Source: Trebonia sp963785645 (GTDB lineage: Bacteria > Actinomycetota > Actinomycetes > Streptosporangiales > Streptosporangiaceae). Taken from it: DNA of 64,000 bases. The first letter of the stretch is position 1. Each line of letters begins with the position of its first letter. The DNA lies in contig CAWAWG010000003.1 in assembly GCA_963785645.1 (NCBI GenBank), positions 124,001 to 188,000 on the forward strand, in the 5' to 3' direction. A model generated the notes under the pieces. The model made no database searches, had not been told where the DNA came from, and was given only the letters and a program-made list of their open reading frames with translations. A program made the position numbers and the translations under genes. Positions 36,557 through 46,266 of this stretch are shown here, one piece after another.

Positions 36557-37889
36557 TCACCTTCGCTCGTGTACTGTTCTGCTGTCCCACGCCGGCCGTG
36601 CCGGCGCGCGAGTGCGCGGTAGATGGATTCCCACCGGGCGAGCAGGCGATGCCGGTCGTGGCCGGCGATGATCCGCGCGAGGCCTTCGACATCCGCGCCC
36701 GCAGGCCCGCGTCGCGGCAGAGCAGGCCGAGGCAGTCGGCGACCTCCCCGGCGTCGTCCCGGCCGGGCCAGGAAGCCGTTCTCGCCGGCGTGCACGAGCT
36801 CGGCGAGGGCGCCCGCGTCGACCGCGACGACCGGCAGCCCGCTGGCCATCGCCGCCATGGTGACCAGGGACTGCAGCTCGGCCTGGGACGCGATGGCGAA
36901 CACGTCGGCGAGCCGGTACAGGCCGGGCAGGTCGTCGTCGGGCGACGAAGCCGGGGAACCGGACCCGGTCCGCCACCCCGTAGTGGCGGGCGAGGGACCG
37001 CAGCCTGCCCTCGTCGGGACCCGTCCCGGCCGAGGACGAGGAGCGGGCCGTCTGTCGCCGGCGCCGTGAGCACCAGGTCACGGCGCGGCGAGCCTGGCGA
37101 CCGCCGCGATGAGCACGTCCGCGCGCTTCTCCGGGCTGAGCCTGCCGACCGACAGCGATGACCGGCCGGCCGGCGGGCAGCCCGTAGCGCGACCGCAGCG
37201 CCTCTACCGCCCGGGCCGGGCGAGAACCGGCTCCAGGTCGACGCCGTTCGACACGGCCTGCGACGGCGCCCGCAGCCCGTGGCCGCGCAGCAGCCGCAGC
37301 GCGGTCGCGGTCGGCGCGGTGACGAGGTCGCAGCGGTTGGCGAACCCGGTGACGAAGCGCGTAGAAAGCCGCGTCCCGCGCCCGCGACGCGGGCCCGGCG
37401 GCCTGCCCGGCCGCGCGCCGACGCGGGCCAGACGTTGAGCGGCAGGTAGTGGTTGGTGTAGACGACGGGCACGCGCGCCGCCGCGCCGCGCCGCCTGGCC
37501 GCGAGCGCCGAGCGTCAGCGGCGAGTGCAGGTGCACCACGTCGGGCGCGAAGGCGGCGATCAGCTCGCCGGCCGCGGCCGGCGGCAGGACGCCGAGGCGC
37601 TGGCCCTCGTACCAGGGCCACGGCACGGAGCCGCGGTAGGTCGACGGCCGCCGGCCCGGCCTGGTGGCCACGGCGTCCGGCCGCCGCCGCCGTGCACGCT
37701 GGTGCCGGCGCGCTGGTGCTCGGCGCGACGACCGTCGACGGCGTGGCCCCGCTCGGCCAGGCCCGCGGCGAGTTCCCTGGTCACCGTCGGGACGCCGCCG
37801 ACCATGGGCTCGTACTGGTCGGTCACGATCATGACGCGCAGCTCAGCCGGCCCGCGCGCCCGCTGCTCAACGCCGGTTCCCGCGGGCAT
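36557..37889 (-). CDS. GT4-family glycosyltransferase (PimB-like), heavily frameshifted
   Basis: Retaining GT-B glycosyltransferase. Fragments in order and in changing frames: LRVMIVTDQYEPMVGGVPTV at the start, DVVHLHSPLTL near 37520, VVYTNHYLPLNVWPA near 37450, FVTGFANRCDLVTAPTATAL near 37310, RYGLPAGRPVIAVGR near 37150, ASGLPVVAVDAGALAELVHA near 36810, and RHRLLARWESIYRAL near 36630. Every block is family-like, so at least six indels interrupt an otherwise normal gene of about 440 codons. It is followed directly by the GT28-like gene; together they may build a glycolipid. Confidence 0.6.
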
Positions 37890-38084
37890 GGCCGTCAGCG
37901 GGCCCAGGGCCGGCGCCCATCACGATGCCATCCCGGTACCATGATGCCAGCGTTGAGGTAGTAACGGTAGTTGCCATCGCCCGGAAAGGATCGTGGATCG
38001 GGTCAACACGCTGGTGAACGAACGGCCAATGCCCGGCAGCCGCACGGTGACGTTCCTCGCGCGCCATGTCTACCGGGAGCGCCG

Positions 38085-38649
38085 TCACAGCAGCCGCAGC
38101 CAGCTGTCATGCAGCGGCCAGGTGGCGCGCAGCGTGCCGCCGACCGGCAGCGCGGCCCAGTCGCGGTAGAGCCGGCGCACCCCGGCGGCCGCCACCCGGA
38201 TCTGCTCGTCGGTCGAGCCGGGCGGCCAGGCCGCCGCGCCCGGCCCGGTGTCGCGCAGCCGGGCCCGCACCCCGTCCGGGGTGTCGGGCCCGTCGCCCCA
38301 GCGGTTGAGCACGGCGTTGACGGCGGCCTTCGCGACCGTGTGGGCGGGCCAGTTCCGGCGCGAGGTCTCGAACGCCGCGTCGGTGACCAGCCTGAGCGCG
38401 TTCCGCCGGGTCACCGCCCGGTCGCCGGCGCGAAGCCGCCCCGCAGCGTGCCCCACAGCCCCTCGTCGAGGCCGAACACCGACTCGACGACCAGGTGCGG
38501 CAGGTCGTGGATGACATGGACGGCCTCGCGGCGCGCGGTCCCGTCGGGGAACGACAGCCAGGTCCGGTCGCCGCCGGCGTCTCGCCCTTCACGATCGCGA
38601 CATCCGCCACCACGCTGAACGCCGGTGCCTCTGCGCCGCTCTCCGTCAC
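38085..38649 (-). CDS. Hypothetical protein, frameshifted
   Basis: Starts at GTG 38649 (MTESGAEAPAFSVVADVAIV). It continues in a second frame as WLSFPDGTARREAVHVIHDL and FGLDEGLWGTLRGGFAPATG, and in a third as ALRLVTDAAFETSRRNWPAH and GGTLRATWPLHDSWLRLL. About 185 residues in total. No family recognised; no signal or membrane helix. Confidence 0.45.
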
Positions 38650-38781
38650 GAAATGACACGATAGCGTCGCGGCCGCCGGGAAGCAGGGATTTTCGCGGGC
38701 GTGTCGCGCGGCGCGTCGCCCGGCCCGCGGCCAGTCGCCCGCGGGGTGCCGCGCGGACGGCCGTGTTGTCAGTTTCTCTTG

Positions 38782-41368
38782 TTATTCGAGGGGCTGGCGG
38801 GAGACGCGCGGACGGCTGGCGGCCGCCGAGCAGCCACGCGGCGGCGGCCCCGATCAGCGGCATGCCGATGACGAGCAGGCCGAGGTCGCTCCACGGCACG
38901 TTGCCGAAGGTCGCGCGTGAGGTCCGCGTGCGCCCACGCGAGCACCGCGAGGCAACCCCGCCGCCGCGCCGAGCGCCGCGCCGAGGAAGGCGATCACGCC
39001 CGTGGTGACGCCAGTCAGCGCCCGCCTGGTCCGGGCGCTGGCGCCCGCCGCGGTGAGGGTGCGCAGGTCGCGGAGGGTTTCGCTGCGGATCAGGCCGACG
39101 GTCATGCGCGAGCACGCCGAGCGCGAGCAGCAGGCCGCCGACGGTCGCGCCGTTGCTGATCTCGCCGAGGCTGAGCTGGCCCGGACTTCGTCTCGATGGT
39201 GGTGCCGAGGCCGAGCGCGGCCTGGCGGGCCGCGTTGACCTGCGCCGGGGTGAGGGCGGACGGCGCCTGGATCAGCCAGCCGACAGGGACGGTCGTCTCG
39301 TGCAGCGCCTTGACCGCCTGCTCGGTGATCACCGTGTTCGGCAGGGCGGTGCCGGCCGGCAGCTTGCTCACCTCCTGGATGACCGGGTTCAGTATGCACG
39401 TCCCCGCCGGGCAGCCGGGCGGCGACTGGGCCAGGTAACCGCCGCTGACCAGCGCGAGGCCGCCGGTGGACGGCAGCAGCGCGCGCACGGTGAGCACGTC
39501 GGCGGCCGGGTTGAGCTCGCTCTGGCTGATGCCGAACGCCTTGAGCAGCGCCGGGGTGGCCACGTACAGGCAGGCCGCCGGACCCCCGGCCGTGCAGGCT
39601 GACGATCGCGCCGGACACGTTCTGCGCGGCCTGGCCCGGCTGCGACACGTTCGCGCTGACCGCCAGCGTCGAGCTCAAGCGGCGCGGGCGCGTGCAGCTG
39701 GGCGGCGATGGCGTCCGCCTGCTGCCGCGTCGCGGCCAGCTTGGCGGCGGGGGTGGACTGCCCCGGCTGGTACTGGGTCGGGTCGTTGCCCGGGTTGTAG
39801 AGGATGAGCTGGTTGGCGGCCATGTTCGGCGCGATGTAGTCGAGCGCGTCGTCGTACCTGACGCTGGCGATGATGATCGCGACCGTGGCGATGAACACCG
39901 CGAACGAGACCGCCGCGAGCGCGGCGCCTGACCTGGACCGGTACCGCGCCAGGTCGCGCAGTGCCAGCCGGGAGGCCAGCGGGGCGCGCCAGGCCAGCCG
40001 GGCGAGCTTGTCCACGATGAACGGCGCGAGCAGGGCGCTGGCGATCTCGCAGCAGAGCAGCCCGGCGATGACGAGGTACGCCGGCGCCTCCGCCGCCGCC
40101 TCGCGCCGCCGGAGAAGAACAGCACGAACAGGCCGGCGGCCAGGAAGATGAGACCGGGCCGCAGCGACCGGCTGACCAGCTGCGGCGGTTCGACCCGGCC
40201 CGAGATCGCCGCGACGACCGGGACCTTGCTGACCGAGCGGCCCGGCCAGACGGCGGCGATGACGGAGGTGGCCACGGCGAGCAGCAGGCCGATGATCACG
40301 GCCGCCCAGGGCAGGTTGAAGCGGGTCGATGCGGTGCGCGGTGGCGGTCGCCAGGTGCGGGTAGTACCAGAGCCAGCCGCCGAGCGCGGCCGCGCGCGCC
40401 GATGACCGCGCCGATCACGCCGCCGAACAGGCCGTCGGCGATCAGCACGAACCTGACGTCGGCCTCGGTCGCGCCGAGCGAGGCGAGCATGCCGAGCGCG
40501 CGCTGCCTGCGCTGTGCCATGACGGTGAACGCGGCCGTGGCGACCAGGCCGATGAAGACCAGGCCGATCACCGAGACGATGAGCACGATCGTCGCCGGGG
40601 AGAGGATGGAGTCGTCCGGCGGCGGGCGCGCTGACGACCGCGCTCTTCGGTATGACGTCGCCGGCCGCGGACGCGGCGGCGGAGTCCATGGACTCGCCGA
40701 GGAAGATCCGCACCGGCCGGAGCCGCTGAGCTGCCGGCCTGCGAGCTGGCCGGGGGCGACGAGGGCGAACTCGTCGAGCAGGTTGGACGGGTCCTCGACG
40801 ATGCCGGTGACGGTGAAGGCGCGGCCGGCCTCGGCGCCCGTCCCCGCCGGGACGTGCCAGGTCGAGCCGATCCGCAGGCCGTACAGCTGGGCGAGCCCCG
40901 AGGTGACCGCCACCTGCCCCGGCCCTGACGGGTAATGACCGGAGTCGAGCGCGAGCAGCACCTGGGTGTAGGGCGCCGACGGGTCCTGGGCGCGCAGGTC
41001 GGCGCCGCCGGCCTGGCCGGTGGTGATCGGCTCGTCGTAGACGACGCTCGCCTGCCCGTAGGCCTTCTCGATCTTCGCGATGACGCGGACAGGCCGGGCG
41101 TGTTGCCGGGCAGCTCGACCAGCGTCTGCGCGGTGCCGTAGGTGCCCGCGTTCGGCGTGCCCGGCGTGGCGGAGGCGACCGCGATGCCGAGCAGCGTCGC
41201 GGCGGAGGCCACCGCGATCAGCAGCACGATCAGGATCCGCTGCTTCCACTCGCGCAGCGCGAGGCGCACCGCCCAGCGGGACAGCGTGCGGCGGGCCATC
41301 GCGGCGCGCCGCGGGTCCTCTGGCTCGCGGACCGGCCGGTCGTCGCGCGCGTAGATGGTCATGCTCAT
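38782..41368 (-). CDS. FtsX-like ABC transporter permease, heavily frameshifted
   Basis: Large double permease of the MacB/FtsX type. From ATG 41368: WAVRLALREWKQRILIVLLI (helix 1), then an extracytoplasmic region, then VSVIGLVFIGLVATAAFTVM, RQRALGMLASLGATEADVRF and VLIADGLFGGVIGAVIGA. A second permease half follows (ASRLALRDLARYRSRSGAAL, then FAVFIATVAIIIASVRYDDA). It ends LLVIGMPLIGAAAAWLLGGR and, after a shift, SRQPLE with TAA at 38782. About 860 codons, usual for the family. At least eight frame changes interrupt it. It pairs with the ATPase next to it; export of a peptide, lipid or antibiotic is likely. Confidence 0.65.
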
Positions 41369-42082
41369 GACGACTGACTCCAGCAGCGTCTCCGGGCCCG
41401 CGGGGGCCGCGGTCTGGTCGACGATGCGGCCGTCGCGCAGGAACACGACCCGGTCCGCCCAGGAGGCGAGCTGCGCGTCGTGGGTGACGACGACGGCGGC
41501 GGCGCCGCGCTTGCAGTAGGTGTGGATGAGCCGCATCACGGCCTCGCCGTTGGCCGAGTCGAGCGCGCCGGACGGCTCGTCGGCGAGCAGCAGCGAGCGC
41601 TCCCCCACCACCGCGCGGGCGATCGCGACGCGCTGCCGCTCGCCGCCGGACATCTGGTCGGGGAAGTGGCGGGCCCGGTCGCCGAGGCCGAGCTCCTCCA
41701 GCGCCTTGAGTGCGGCCAGGTGCGCCTTGCGCATCGAGGTGCCGTCGAGCTCAAGGGGCAGCGACACGTTCTCCGCCGCGGTGAGCCCGGGCAGCAGGTT
41801 GAAGTCCTGGAAGACGTAGCCGATCGCGCGGCGGCGGATCCGGGACTTCGCGCCGCCGGACATCCGCAGCGTGTCCTCGCCGTTGACGAGGACGGCGCCG
41901 GAGGTCGGCTCCTCCAGCGTCCCGGCGATCGTGAGCAGCGAAGACTTGCCGGAGCCGGACGGGCCCATCACGGCGACCATCTCGCCGGCGGCGACGGTGA
42001 GGGAGACATCGCGCAACGCCTGCACCTCGGCGGCGCCCCGGCCGTAGACCTTGGATACGGATCGCAGTTCGAGAACGGTCAT
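41365..42082 (-). CDS. ABC transporter ATP-binding protein (LolD/MacB type)
   Basis: About 238 residues. Walker A GPSGSGKSS, Q-loop YVFQDFNLLPGL, signature MSGGERQRVAIARA, Walker B LLLADEPSGALDS, and H-loop VVVTHDA are all present. The frame as given reads on into the permease without a stop. A TGA in the neighbouring frame at 41367-41365 overlaps the permease ATG as ATGA, so a one-base error near the end is likelier than a true fusion. The start overlaps the PadR stop (ATGA). Confidence 0.8.
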
Positions 42083-42684
42083 CGCCTTACTCCCATCTTG
42101 GGTCGGGTAGGCAGCCCGGCGCTCACCGCCGCGGCGGCGGCCTGGGCGGGATTCCAGCCGTCGGCCAGGGCGCGGCGCAGCCGGGCCTCGGCCGAGTCAA
42201 GCCAGCGGACAACGGAGTCGATGCGGAACAGCTCGGAGTCGACGACCAGCGAGAACGCCACGTCCCTGCCGTTGTCGTCTTCCTTCAGCCTGGTCCACTC
42301 CTGCATGAGCTGGATCAGGTAGCGGCGGTGGGCCTGGATGATCTCGGACACGTCGGTGCCGGGCACCCGGACGGCGATCAGCACCTTCATCACCAGGTCG
42401 TCACGCGGCGGGGTGGACAGGTCCGGCGGCACGCGCAGCCACTGGGCCAGCTCGGCCGACCCGGCTTCGGTGATCTGGTATGCCTTCTGCGGGCCGGGGT
42501 CGCCGGACTCGGAATCGGCCGCGGTCACCATTCCGTCGCGCTCAAGCCGCTGCAGCGTCGTGTAAACCTGCCCGACGTTCAGCGGCCAGACCTGGCCGGT
42601 GTTCGCCTCGAACTCCTCACGGAGCTGGAGCCCGTACTTCGGACCCGCGCTGAGCAGTGCCAACAGCGCATGACGAACGCTCAC
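42079..42684 (-). CDS. PadR-family transcriptional regulator
   Basis: 201 residues from GTG 42684, with GGAGG five bases upstream; upstream in-frame codons would cover the operator. The winged HTH is LLALLSAGPKYGLQLREEFE, VYTTLQRLERDGMVTA and QKAYQITEAG. A C-terminal helical dimerisation domain follows. PadR proteins usually repress an adjacent exporter and are released by its substrate. Here the gene heads the operon with the ABC ATPase and permease, overlapping the ATPase by four bases. Confidence 0.85.
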   Translation of the reverse strand: MSVRHALLALLSAGPKYGLQLREEFEANTGQVWPLNVGQVYTTLQRLERDGMVTAADSESGDPGPQKAYQITEAGSAELAQWLRVPPDLSTPPRDDLVMKVLIAVRVPGTDVSEIIQAHRRYLIQLMQEWTRLKEDDNGRDVAFSLVVDSELFRIDSVVRWLDSAEARLRRALADGWNPAQAAAAAVSAGLPTRPKMGVRR

Positions 42685-42713
42685 GAACACCTCCGGTTGC
42701 AGTATTAAACCCT

Positions 42714-42734
42714 GTATAGCTACGGGTAGCATAC
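42714..42734. promoter_or_regulatory. Candidate PadR operator
   Basis: GTAT-A-GCTAC-GG-GTAGC-ATAC: nine-base arms pair exactly apart from one extra A. It lies about 30 bases upstream of the padR-type GTG in an A/T-rich patch. The GTAT...ATAC outer bases resemble known PadR-type operators. Autoregulation is inferred. Confidence 0.5.
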
Positions 42735-42841
42735 TCGGTATATACATGCTTCGGCCATGCCGCTCGGCATTACTTCGGGGACATCTCAGGGATCACCCTG
42801 AGATGCCGGCTGCGCGACCAGGTCGGTCTGCACCGCGTGCT

Positions 42842-43280
42842 GTATTCCCCAGGGGGCTCCGCCCCCTTCGACCCCGAAACCAGCTTCGGGTGCCGTGTGC
42901 GGATCAGGCTCCCCGGCCAGACCCTCGCTCCGCTCCGGACCCGGCGCGGGATCGCCTGATCGCGCCTGTGCTCACTCGCTGTGTTCCCCAGGGGCTCCGC
43001 CCCCTTCGACCCCCGAAACCAGCTCCCTGCCGCTAGCGGCATCAGGCTCCCCGGCCAGACCCCTCGCTTCGCTCGGGACCCGGCGCGGGATCGCCTGATC
43101 GCGCCTGTGCTCACTCGCTCCGCTCGCTGCGCCGCGCGAGCCACTGTATTCCCCAGGCCCTTCAAGCCCTAACCAGCTTCGGCTGCTGTGTGCATCAGGC
43201 CCGGCCGGCCCTCGCTTCGCTCTGGGCCCGGCGCGGGATCGCCTGATCGCTGCGCCGCGCGAGCCGCTGTTTGACCTGAC
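42842..43280. repeat. Array of three imperfect repeats, about 135-165 bases each
   Basis: Copies start near 42842, 42981 and 43145. Shared blocks in order: TTCCCCAGG, a GGGGCTCCGCCCCC hairpin (copies 1-2), CCCCTTCGACCCC, GGCTCCCCGGCCAGACCC, then CCCGGCGCGGGATCGCCTGA, and in copies 1-2 TCGCGCCTGTGCTCACTCGCT. Copy 3 is the most diverged. No coding sense. It fills most of the 1 kb between two divergently transcribed transporter operons. Confidence 0.8.
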
Positions 43281-43588
43281 ACGGTGCCGCTGGTCGTCGG
43301 ACACCCGCCCTTTGCGATCTTGTAACCCAAAAGGTCCGCTCAGCGGACCTGGGTCATTCTCCGTACGGGACGCAGACCACATAATGGGGCAACTAACGAT
43401 GATTCCCAGCAACTGCAATGATTCACGAGCTATCCCGAAGAAAGCTCGCCGAGCGCAGCATACCGGTCACCGCCGACAACCGCCTCGCGCCAGTTCAGGC
43501 TGGCATCAGCCGAGCGCTCTTAGCCCAACTAAATCTGCCGCGAATTCACTGGCGAAACCATCACTGCTCGCCGCAGTTCGCACCTTAA
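43281..43588. other. Intergenic remainder upstream of the peptide transporter operon
   Basis: About 300 bases, less GC-rich than average, with no convincing gene. It leads into the candidate operator cluster at 43589 and probably carries the promoter of the transporter operon. Confidence 0.4.
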
Positions 43589-43645
43589 TGTCCGCACGAG
43601 CACACGGGAGTTGTCCGCACCGAGCCCTTTCTGTCCGCGCGGACA
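43589..43645 (+). promoter_or_regulatory. Candidate operator cluster, TGTCCGC sites
   Basis: TGTCCGC occurs at 43589-43595, 43612-43618 and 43632-43638. The last is half of a perfect 14-base palindrome, TGTCCGCGCGGACA (43632-43645). The three sites step by 23 and 20 bases, about two helical turns each, and end 40 bases before the start of the substrate-binding protein gene. Confidence 0.55.
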
Positions 43646-43685
43646 TTCACGCCTGGAATCGCTATTCACGAAAGATAGACGATCA

Positions 43686-45304
43686 ATGAAAAAACCACGC
43701 TCAGCTCTTGCATTCACTGCGGGAATGCTCGCACTTGTGTCCATCGCCGCATGCAGCGGCGGAAGCAGCAGCGGCGGCAGCGGCAGCGGCAGCGGCAGCG
43801 GATCGACAGCCGCCAAGGCGACCAGCCAGAACCCGACCGTGCTGACGGTGGCGTCCGCGATCGCGCCCAACAGCCTGAATCCCGCCCTGGGCGGCTCGTC
43901 CGACCCCCAGCAGTACTTCTTCGAGCTCGACTACGACTCGCTGATGAGGGTGGATGCCAACGGGAACGTCGTTCCCGACCTCGCGACGAAGTGGGGTTAC
44001 GTCGGCAGCGGGAACAAGACCTTCGACATCACCCTGCGCTCGGGAGTCACGTTCAACGACGGCTCGAAGCTAACGGCGGAAGACGTCAAGAACTCGCTCG
44101 AGTACTACGCGAAGGCCGGCGGCCCGCTCGCTTCCGACCTGACCGACATCGGCTCGATCGACGTGCTGTCCGGCCTCGAACTCAGGCTCAACCTCAAGAC
44201 CGCAGACCCGATGATGCCCTTTTACCTGTCCCGGCCCACGACCGGCGACATCATCAGTCCGATCGGGCTGGCGAATACCGGGCAACTCGGTACCACGACG
44301 CACGGCGTCGGGCCGTACGTGGTCGACACCGCCGAGACGGTCTCCGGCCAGACTTACACCTACGTGCCCAACCCCACGTACTTCGACAAGTCGCGCATTC
44401 ACTGGAAGAAGGTGGTCGTAAAGATCATCACGAATGCGAACGCCACGCTCGACGCGCTGCGTTCCGGGCAAGTCGACTACGCCCTAGGCGACGCCAGCAC
44501 GGCCGCAGCGGCGAAGTCCGCGGGATTCGAGCTCTACACAGCGCCTTACTCCGTCATGCAGTTTCAGATTCAGGACCGCTCGGGACAGATGGTCAAGGCG
44601 CTCGGCAACCTGAAGGTGCGTCAGGCAATGATGTACGCACTCAACCGCAGTTCGCTCGCCTCGGGCCTGTTCGGCTCGTACGCCACGGCGTGGGATTCAT
44701 CCTTCCTCCCGTCGGAGGCCGGATACTCCCCCGCTCTGTCGAGCGGGTACGCCTACGACGTCACCAAGGCCAAGCAGTTGCTGGCACAAGCGGGGTACCC
44801 GAACGGCTTCACGATGCCCGTCACCGTGAACCTCACCGGTGTCGACGAGCCCGAGGCCGCGCAGGCATTCGCGGCGGAGATGGCGCAGGTCGGGATCAAC
44901 GTCCAGATCAACGTTCCCGCGAACGTGAACGTGCTGTTCGCCACCTATCAGAAGTACACCGGGATGATATTCGACTACGGAAGCGGAGCGACCCCGCCGT
45001 ACGTGGAGGGGAACGACATGCTCTACAGCTGGGGCAACCCGCTGAAGGTGGATGACCCCCAGCTCGACACGCTTTACAACGCGGCGGCCGGCGCATCGTC
45101 CCCGGCGGTACAGCAGCAGGACTGGCAGGCCTTCGATGCCGCGTTCTCCGCGCTGGACTGGAACATCCCGATGTTCTCCATGGACAAGATCATGTACGCG
45201 CGGCCCGGGCTCGCCGGGATCAACCTGTCGCAGGCCAACCTCAACCCGGATCTGACCAACCTCTACGACGCCAGCTCGAATCGTCTCGGAGAGAAAGGCC
45301 TGAC
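43686..45304 (+). CDS. ABC transporter substrate-binding lipoprotein, family 5 (peptide)
   Basis: About 540 residues. Lipoprotein signal MKKPRSALAFTAGMLALVSI with lipobox Cys23, then a Gly/Ser linker. The family 5 fold is clear: PTVLTVASAIAPNSLNPALG, LTAEDVKNSLEYY, HGVGPYVVD, VRQAMMYALNRSSLASGLFG. It captures oligopeptides or similar solutes outside the membrane. In the given frame the end runs on over the next gene; a one-base change near 45280 would give a stop TGA at 45302-45304, four bases before the permease ATG, which I take as the true end. Confidence 0.8.
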
Positions 45305-45307
45305 GTC

Positions 45308-46249
45308 ATGTGGCGAACCAGCGCGATGCGGATCGTGCAAGCAGTGCCGCTGCTGTTCCTCGTCTCGGCGCTCACCTTCTTCCTGCAGCTGTTCATTCCT
45401 GGTGACGCGGCGCGGGCGATCGGCGGCCTGCAGGCCTCCCCGCAGGCGATCGCCGCGCTGCGGCACCGGCTGCACCTGGACGCCCCGGTCTGGGTGCGCT
45501 ACTGGGACTGGCTGAGGGGCGCCGTCCACGGCAACCTCGGCCAGTCCATCATCAACAACCAGTCGGTCACGCAGATGCTCAACCAGCGGCTTCAGGTGAC
45601 CCTTTCCGTGGTGATCGCGGCGACCCTGCTCTCCATGGTCATCGGCGTCATCCTGGGCATGGCCAGCGCCCGGGGCGGGCGGGTGACGCGCTCGCTCGCG
45701 GAGATCGGCTCGGTCGCCGGGATGACACTTCCCGCGTTCTGGATCGGGCTCATCGGAATCATGATCTTCAGCACCCGGCTCGGCTGGCTGCCCGCCAACG
45801 GTTACGTCTTCTTCGGCGCCTCCGCCGGGGGCTGGGCGCGGTCGCTGGTGCTCCCGGTGGCCGCACTGATGTTCGCGGGGATCACCGTGATCGCCAAGCA
45901 GACCCGCGAGCAGCTCGACGACGTGATGGGCCGCGATTTCGTGCGGAACCTGCGGGCAAACGGTGTCAGCGAGCGGTCCATCCTGCTCAAGCACGCCCTG
46001 CGGCACGTTTCCATCACCGTGCTCACCGTGGCCAGCAACAACCTGATCGGCCTGCTGGGGGCGGCCGTCATCATCGAGCAGCTCTTCGGCCTGCCCGGAC
46101 TCGGCAGCGCCGCCGTCAGCGCCGCGTCGACCGGCGACCTGCCGGTCATCCTGGGAGTGGCGATGTACTTCACCCTCATCGTCGTCGCGCTGAACCTGCT
46201 CCTCGATCTCGTCATCGGCTGGCTCAACCCGCAGGCGGTCGCGGCATGA
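45308..46249 (+). CDS. Peptide ABC transporter permease, DppB-like
   Basis: 313 residues with six membrane helices. N-terminal ALTFFLQLFIPGDAARAIGG and the HRLHLDAPVWVRYWDWLRG segment are typical of DppB/OppB. The EAA loop is near residues 215-235 (RDFVRNLRANGVSERSILLK). It forms a heterodimer with the following permease domain. Start ATG 45308 follows a GAGAGAAAGG box; the stop overlaps an ATG of the next gene. Confidence 0.85.
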   Translation: MWRTSAMRIVQAVPLLFLVSALTFFLQLFIPGDAARAIGGLQASPQAIAALRHRLHLDAPVWVRYWDWLRGAVHGNLGQSIINNQSVTQMLNQRLQVTLSVVIAATLLSMVIGVILGMASARGGRVTRSLAEIGSVAGMTLPAFWIGLIGIMIFSTRLGWLPANGYVFFGASAGGWARSLVLPVAALMFAGITVIAKQTREQLDDVMGRDFVRNLRANGVSERSILLKHALRHVSITVLTVASNNLIGLLGAAVIIEQLFGLPGLGSAAVSAASTGDLPVILGVAMYFTLIVVALNLLLDLVIGWLNPQAVAA

Positions 46250-46266
46250 CGATCAAGGAGGCAACG

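Noticed and set aside
36400..36650. Fusion of the GT4 and GT28-like glycosyltransferases
   Set aside because: One frame runs through the junction, but removing one C after ATGGCCACG gives a normal start (ATG 36553) four bases after a TGA at 36557, the usual spacing of two coupled genes.
41360..41400. True fusion of ABC ATPase and permease
   Set aside because: No stop in the given frame, but a TGA overlapping the permease ATG exists in the adjacent frame and the region is full of indels. Two coupled genes are likelier.
42842..43280. CRISPR array
   Set aside because: Units are 135-165 bases, imperfect and without spacers; no cas gene nearby.
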